A stretch of DNA of 64,000 nt, taken from positions 15,990,500 through 16,054,499 of the forward strand of contig OY365810.1 of NCBI GenBank assembly GCA_959347315.1, in the 5' to 3' direction. Positions 59,094 through 64,000 of the stretch are shown one piece after another; position 1 is the first letter of the stretch, and the number at the start of each line of letters is the position of its first letter. This stretch comes from Bimastos eiseni. Lineage: Eukaryota > Annelida > Clitellata > Crassiclitellata > Lumbricidae. The translations under genes were made by a program, and so were the position numbers. The notes beneath the pieces were generated by a model. The model had not been told where the DNA came from, made no database searches, and worked only from the letters and a program-made list of their open reading frames with translations.

Positions 59094-59310
59094 GAGAGCC
59101 CTGGGCCGGCGTGAGGGTTCCTGCCCCTCGGGGCTCTGGTTGGGGCGCTACTGGTGTCCCCTACAGGCTTCCCTTCCTGGCCTACCCTACTCCTGTGCCC
59201 TCTGGTGCATAGTGGCTTGCTACAGGGTTTACAGGGTTCATTGAGCGCATGACGCTGGGGTTGTTGGCAGGCGATTGGGAGGCGGGTGGGGGTGGTATCA
59301 TTTTCCTTCC
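59094..59310. other. GC-rich tail of the element
   Basis: Non-coding GC-rich stretch (for example GGGAGGCGGGTGGGGGTGG) between the duplicated polymerase start and AT-rich host DNA. It may be a remnant of the element terminus; no matching inverted end exists because the left end is lost. Confidence 0.4.
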
Positions 59311-61200
59311 GGTTAAACTACTTGTACCATTGTAGATTTGAATTGGAATTTGTTACTAGGTTTTGGACTTAGCCAAGGCAGTGCTCTCAAGAATTCTGCA
59401 ATGTGCGACCCTAAGTTAGCTATTGATTTTCTGCAAAAAAAATACATCGCTTTACCTGAAGAAAATTTTTATCGGAAATATAAATGTAGACCTAGTCTTA
59501 CTTTTAAGACGCTGCAGCAACCTCAACATATTGATTTTCACAACAGTTTTATTTTCGTATTCATTAATGCACCCTCGTGTAGGAGTCATGCTAAAGCTCT
59601 GCATAAAAAAAATGGTAAAATTTGAAAATTATTTATATTGAATTATTTGTCTGTTTTGTGGTATGCAAATAAATCATTGGATTGGCAATTGATGCATGTC
59701 AATTGATATGCAAAAGCTCGATTTCACGCCTGCTCTGTTTTGGTTGTGCAATGTCCAGCTAATATCAACTTTGTTTCCCTTTTTTGTTAGTGAGGCGTCG
59801 AGTTGGAACAAGGACGTGACACAGGATTTGTCTGCCTGAATATCTCTCTCCGATAACTGTAAAAAAATCGTGGTCGGCTCAAAACCTCTACATGGAACAA
59901 GCATGTCTTTTCTGTTTTATCGTTGAAGCTACCAAAACTCATGAGATGCTGCTAAAATCGACAGCTGATAATTCAATCAGAACAAATCAGTGCCAATCGG
60001 TTCGTGTATAAAACACCTTTATTTTCCATCTTTGTAAATGCCTTATAATTTTCTAACGGATACTAGTGAATTTTTCTATTTTAGTTATGACATCACCTTT
60101 ATATTTACTGGAATTTCAACACAAACTATTGATATCTGTATTCCCGAAATACGGAGCACCCCCTTTATTATGCTAACAGGAAGATACGCTCAACGAGTCA
60201 GCTATTTTCTTACCGAGTCTTGCCCTATCTCTGGGAAGTCTGATGGAAATTCATGAGGTGTCTCCAGCGACTCTGGAACATGCCGAAGTTGAAGAAGGAA
60301 TTCCCGGTCGTATATTATTATACTACGTGGATTTAATGATGTTCAATGCCATACTATTAGAGCAAACAATTTCTCTGCTGCTAATTGATCTATTATAATT
60401 AAATTTACGTCAAGGGTATGAGATTGGTATTTATCATAAGAAGTAGATGTTCGTATAAATGTGCAAATCATGTGTGTGTCTGTGTGTGCTATGTGTGTTG
60501 GCTGTATGAGTATAATTATGTATGTACATATTTAAGTATGTATTCATTTATATATGTACGTATAAATTTTGAATGTGTATGTGAGACTGTATGTGTACAT
60601 GTATTTATCTAAAAAGAACAGATTGAAACAAGTCATTCACGATTTCCTGATGAAAGTAATTTAACGGGTGAAAATAATCGCCGGGCCCCTCGCCACTCTC
60701 GGTAGGCCTGCTTGACAAATGTACACTCTCCTTGGATGACCTCCTCTTCTCTATCAGTTCTAGGATACTGACAGGTGACAGAAGTGTCTTCCACAACTCT
60801 CTGCTGCCTTAAGACGTTTTCTTTTTCCCTGAGGCTACCAAGCTGAGAGCGCCTATGAATACTTTATGCTGTGTCAAAATACATTGCAACACAATTGATT
60901 GCGACACATTCAGCCAACTACAGTGAAGCTTCATTCTAACATTGTAGAAGTTTCGACGTAGTTACAGCCGGGCTTTTCACGACTCTACATACCCAGAAAT
61001 CTTGTTTGGACCGGATGGACGACTATCTATCGGCTACCAAGGAGAGTGGCTACATAAGCGACAGATTCAACCCCCCTCCCTCGGCCTCCAACGCCACTCT
61101 CAAATGAAGAGGACGCACGCGGAAAGATTCAAGTCAACCAACTTTTGCGTCAAACCCTCGTCAGGACAACACTACATTGATCTTGAACCAGTACTGTTTA
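59311..61200. other. AT-rich stretch without recognised genes
   Basis: Open frames at 59,338-59,625, 60,038-60,256 and 61,002-61,211 (+) show no family signature. A TGTG/TATG low-complexity tract lies at about 60,465-60,605. In another frame an ATG at 61,013 opens 30 codons with coding-like composition but no splice donor. Confidence 0.4.
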
Positions 61201-61207
61201 AGTTAGC

Positions 61208-61600
61208 TTAAACTGAAAGTAATGGCAGCGTTGACTGAAAAGTTCTAATTCAGCTAACTGAAACTAAAACTGGAAATATCTGTAACTGGAACTATAAAGT
61301 AAACTGATAAGTACGAAACTGTAAACTCAAACTGAACTTGATAGTTGGAAACTGATTTAACATTTTCTGCTGTTGCTAAACCAAATGAATGTCACTAATA
61401 TAAAACAGAATATCACTGCTCTTAGTGGAATATGTACAAAACTAAATCAAGACTGAACAGTTTTGAAAATAGTAACTAAGACTACAAGTGAAAGATGATA
61501 AAACTAAAACTAACCTGGAAAGTTATAAGAACACTGTAACTATTATTGAAACTGAAAAGTAAACTGAAACTTAAATAACACTGCTGAGGAAATATCCTTT
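61208..61600. repeat. Degenerate AAACTGAA-type repeat
   Basis: The words AACTGAAA, AAACTGGAA and AAACTAAAAC recur about every 10-15 bp for nearly 400 bp, consistent with an old, diverged simple tandem repeat. Confidence 0.6.
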
Positions 61601-61773
61601 GACGCAGCGTACATGAGTTTAGATATTCAGCGTGGCAGGTTTTCTGTCGGTATGAGTGGCGTTTGAGCCCCCGATAGAATGTTGGTCCTTTCAGATAGAG
61701 TCGGTGCTTTCTGGTCAAGCAACGTGTCTTACGGACTGTAAAGACTTCAAGTTACTCCCCATTTCAGGTGACC

Positions 61774-62280
61774 GAACAATTCGGCGCGGACAGTTCGGCA
61801 CGGACAATTCGGCGCCGGAAAATTCAGCGTCGGATGAGTTTGCAAGTATATTTAGATCAGATATCGGTATGTACTAACTGACATTTTTTAAATATTCAGA
61901 ATGGAGCTAAATAATATAACTGTAGAGAAAATTAAAGAATATTACAAATTACATCGATTTCGGTTTATGACTCACATAGTATTTACTAACGGCAGTAGAA
62001 GTTGATAAATCCATGTTACAGTACTCTTTAATCGCACTTACTGAAAGTCAGTATTTTAGGGCTATTGCTTCGCCAGTCTCTATAATAACCAGACATGTGC
62101 TGGATAATAAGGAAAACACTATTTCGCTTCCATCTGAATATTTAAAAATGCCAGTTACTACATAGCGATATATGGTCTATATACACTTACAAACTCATCC
62201 GGCGCCGAACTGTCCGTCGCCAAACTGTCCGGCGCCGAACTGTCCGGCGCCTAATTGTCTGGCGCCGAATTGTCCGGGAA
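61774..62280. mobile_element. Foldback element with modular inverted ends
   Basis: Each end is a run of about 15-bp modules (GGACAGTTCGGCGCC type) followed by GGATGAGTTTG(T/C)AAGT. There are about four modules on the left and five on the right, inverted. The middle is AT-rich and non-coding. A 17-bp direct repeat (CCCCATTTCAGGTGACC at 61,757-61,773; CCCCATTACAGGTTACC at 62,281-62,297; 15 of 17 identical) flanks it. Confidence 0.7.
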
Positions 62281-62360
62281 CCCCATTACAGGTTACCCCA
62301 GGTAATCTTAAATCGATTTCAGATTACCCCCTCCGTGTTCACATTACCCCCTCTCTGAAT
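62281..62360. repeat. TTACCCC/ATTTCAG repeat cluster, inverted relative to the window end
   Basis: Contains GGTTACCCCAGGTAATCTTA and GATTTCAGATTACCCCCTCC. The reverse complement of 63,950-63,998 (ATTTCAGATTACCCCCAGGG then GTAATTTGAAATC) matches in order. Confidence 0.55.
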
Positions 62361-62757
62361 GAGTCAAAATGTTAAATTGTTATACTTTTAACTAATGATA
62401 TTCAGTCTGTTTAATAAAACACGTGACACATATTATTATAAGATAGAAGGCTAGTTTTAACACGTGAAAAACATATATGTCAAGTTTTCGGTTTTTGTAT
62501 GCTAAGTTATGCCCGTGTTAACTGAACAAAGGAGTTAGACAGCAGCATCATAACACCATAGTACGTCAGTTGATATAAACTAGTGCTTGTTATAATAGAA
62601 AGATAGTTAATATACGTCAAAACATAAATTCAACAGAAAATGGCTGCCAACATGTAATGAAAAGTTAGCTCTACTCGATGGCCGTTCCACTCCCTAAGGC
62701 CATCCCCCAACAACGTGTCGAGAACTCGTTCTTTTCTGCGCTGTCAAACTTCCGCCT

Positions 62758-62918
62758 GAAGACGCGACGTCCTTGCGTCACCAGTGTCGACCTGCTGGGC
62801 TGAGGAAGCGACGTCCTTGCGTCACCCGTGTGGACTTTCCCGGCTGAGGAAGCGACGTCCTTGCTTCACCAGTCTCGACCTCTGCGGTTGAAGACGCGAA
62901 GTACTTACGACGACCCGA
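62758..62918. repeat. 44-bp GC-rich tandem repeat
   Basis: Units start at 62,758, 62,802, 62,846 and 62,890 (the last partial). Core GAGGAAGCGACGTCCTTGCG then TCACC. It is an isolated GC-rich island in AT-rich DNA. Confidence 0.85.
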
Positions 62919-63900
62919 CCATCCCTTGGGACCCCATGGCCATCGACGACCATCGATACATTAATTACCTGAGAAGTTTATATACACGTACGTGTCAATA
63001 CCGTGTTTGTCCACTAACTATACAATATAAGAGTACAATCGAGTCAGCTAATATATATATATAGTACACAGTCACACACGACGATGTATAAATAACTATG
63101 TACATTATACAATACATGTACAAGGTATATGGGCAATTCGTGACAATATAAAAGTCAACGAAATGTGTGAAATCATTAATAGGTTACACGAGATCAACGT
63201 GCATCGCATTGTTACATACATACATAAGATAATAAAGATTTAGCCTAACTGGTGAAGAAATTAGTATAATTACAACAATAATATACAACAAATAGGGATG
63301 TAAGTTTTGACTTGATAATTCAATCCTCTACTTGACTCATTAAATGTAACAAGAAGACTTAGCAAATGCTGCAGATTCAAAGTGGTGGTATGCCCTTTTT
63401 GTTGTCTGATGGTAATTATTCTTTCACTTACTTGTTCCCATCCAATTAGCTTATATCATTTTTTACTGACCATTATGCCCACTTCTCTGTCATGCTTGGC
63501 TCCACCTGAGTAGTAGATTCCTTGAGACACGATATTGCAACTGCAGGTCCATCGCATGTCACTCTGTCCCAATATTTAAAATTTGTATCCTTACATCTCT
63601 TTCACTACCTGCGCCAACTTCCCTGTATCATGATGTTCTTACATTCCAGTATCCAATCTTTGCCTTGGCTTTGGTAGTTAAGATCTGAGATTTCTGAGTC
63701 TTGGCTCACCACGACCCTTCACAGATGGGTTCATGACCCCCTCATCTCCCGACCGACCAGCCCCGGACAATGAGTTTAAGCTTTTCATGTGTCATTTCTG
63801 TTGCAAGATGTGGTTTTACCTGGGAGGCCCACACGCTTGCCGAAGAACCGTGCTCCTTTCTCCAGGCTTGGGACTGGGACTGCTGAACTGCAAGGCAGCG
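62919..63900. other. Non-coding stretch, nothing recognised
   Basis: AT-rich to 63,400, then more balanced. No gene signature was recognised. Confidence 0.4.
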
Positions 63901-63904
63901 GAGT

Positions 63905-63999
63905 AGTTAGTTACCGGGGGTTAACTTGAAATCAATTTCAAGTTACCGGTTGGTAGCCTGAAGCTGATTTCAAATTACCCCTGGGGGTAATCTGAAATA
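63905..63999. repeat. GGGTAATCTGAAAT repeat cluster at window end
   Basis: TTACCGGGGGTTAACTTGAA, ATCAATTTCAAGTTACCGG and CCCCTGGGGGTAATCTGAAA form short local inverted repeats and pair with 62,281-62,360 in inverted orientation. It probably continues beyond the window. Confidence 0.5.
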
Positions 64000-64000
64000 G

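Larger units (their letters stand above)
53093..59310. mobile_element. Virus-like self-synthesising transposon remnant (PolB plus rve integrase)
   Basis: A block with higher GC and dense coding, unlike either flank. Gene order: truncated 391-aa ORF (-), small ORF (+), rve integrase (+) converging on a family B DNA polymerase (-) whose 3' end overlaps the integrase 3' end by 14 bp. PolB plus retroviral-type integrase is the defining pair of Polinton/Maverick elements and their adintovirus relatives. The left end is cut at the satellite junction (53,092/53,093). The right boundary is placed at about 59,310, where GC falls sharply. No terminal inverted repeats were found, and genes for packaging ATPase, protease and recognisable double-jelly-roll capsid are absent. 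It is an incomplete, inactive copy. Confidence 0.8.

Noticed and set aside
1..64000. tRNA, rRNA or CRISPR arrays
   Set aside because: No cloverleaf B-box context, rRNA core sequence or spaced prokaryotic-type repeat array was found by eye; the tandem arrays present have no unique spacers.

Overview
The window is nuclear DNA of an invertebrate animal. Two genes with GT/AG introns are clear, and most of the rest is transposon relics, minisatellites and one large satellite block. The retained sterol isomerase gene argues against insects and nematodes, which lack de novo sterol synthesis; I cannot name the phylum. Layout: 0-6.5 kb holds a CCTAACACC minisatellite, a decayed non-LTR retrotransposon 3' end and a hAT-type non-autonomous transposon. 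From 6.5 to 18.2 kb on the + strand lie 13 phase-consistent exons of an ELKS/ERC/CAST coiled-coil scaffold gene. Its N-terminal exons are missing, presumably upstream, and its C-terminal end is unresolved. Its introns carry two coding-length minisatellites close to splice sites, LINE fragments and a second hAT MITE. From 18.2 to 31 kb the DNA is gene-poor, with a hAT relic carrying a zinc-finger-like ORF, SINE-like repeats and a few doubtful exon candidates. A complete three-exon EBP gene (3-beta-hydroxysteroid delta8,delta7-isomerase, 232 aa, with a 37-nt middle exon) lies at 31.16-33.69 kb on the - strand. It has a TATA box, a CCAAT box and a near-consensus sterol regulatory element upstream. 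From 34 to 38.8 kb there are repeats, a hAT copy nested in a LINE fragment, a MITE with GGCCGTCCATAAATGACGTCA-type ends and a perfect 36-bp palindrome. From about 38.76 to 53.09 kb there is a 14.3-kb satellite: about ten higher-order units, each an approximately 850-bp segment plus a variable number of 46-bp monomers. The satellite abuts, at about 53,092, a roughly 6.2-kb virus-like self-synthesising transposon remnant (53.09-59.3 kb). This carries an unrecognised 391-aa ORF truncated at the junction, a small ORF, an intact rve (D,D-35-E) integrase and a converging protein-primed family B DNA polymerase broken by two frameshifts and internal duplications. From 59.3 to 64 kb there is AT-rich DNA without a recognisable gene, a foldback element with modular inverted ends, a 44-bp tandem repeat, and inverted TTACCCC-type repeats reaching the window end. 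How the parts relate: ERC (cytomatrix or vesicle-tethering scaffold) and EBP (cholesterol biosynthesis in the ER) are unrelated neighbours. The integrase and polymerase belong together as the replication and integration core of a Polinton/Maverick-like or adintovirus-like element, here no longer intact.
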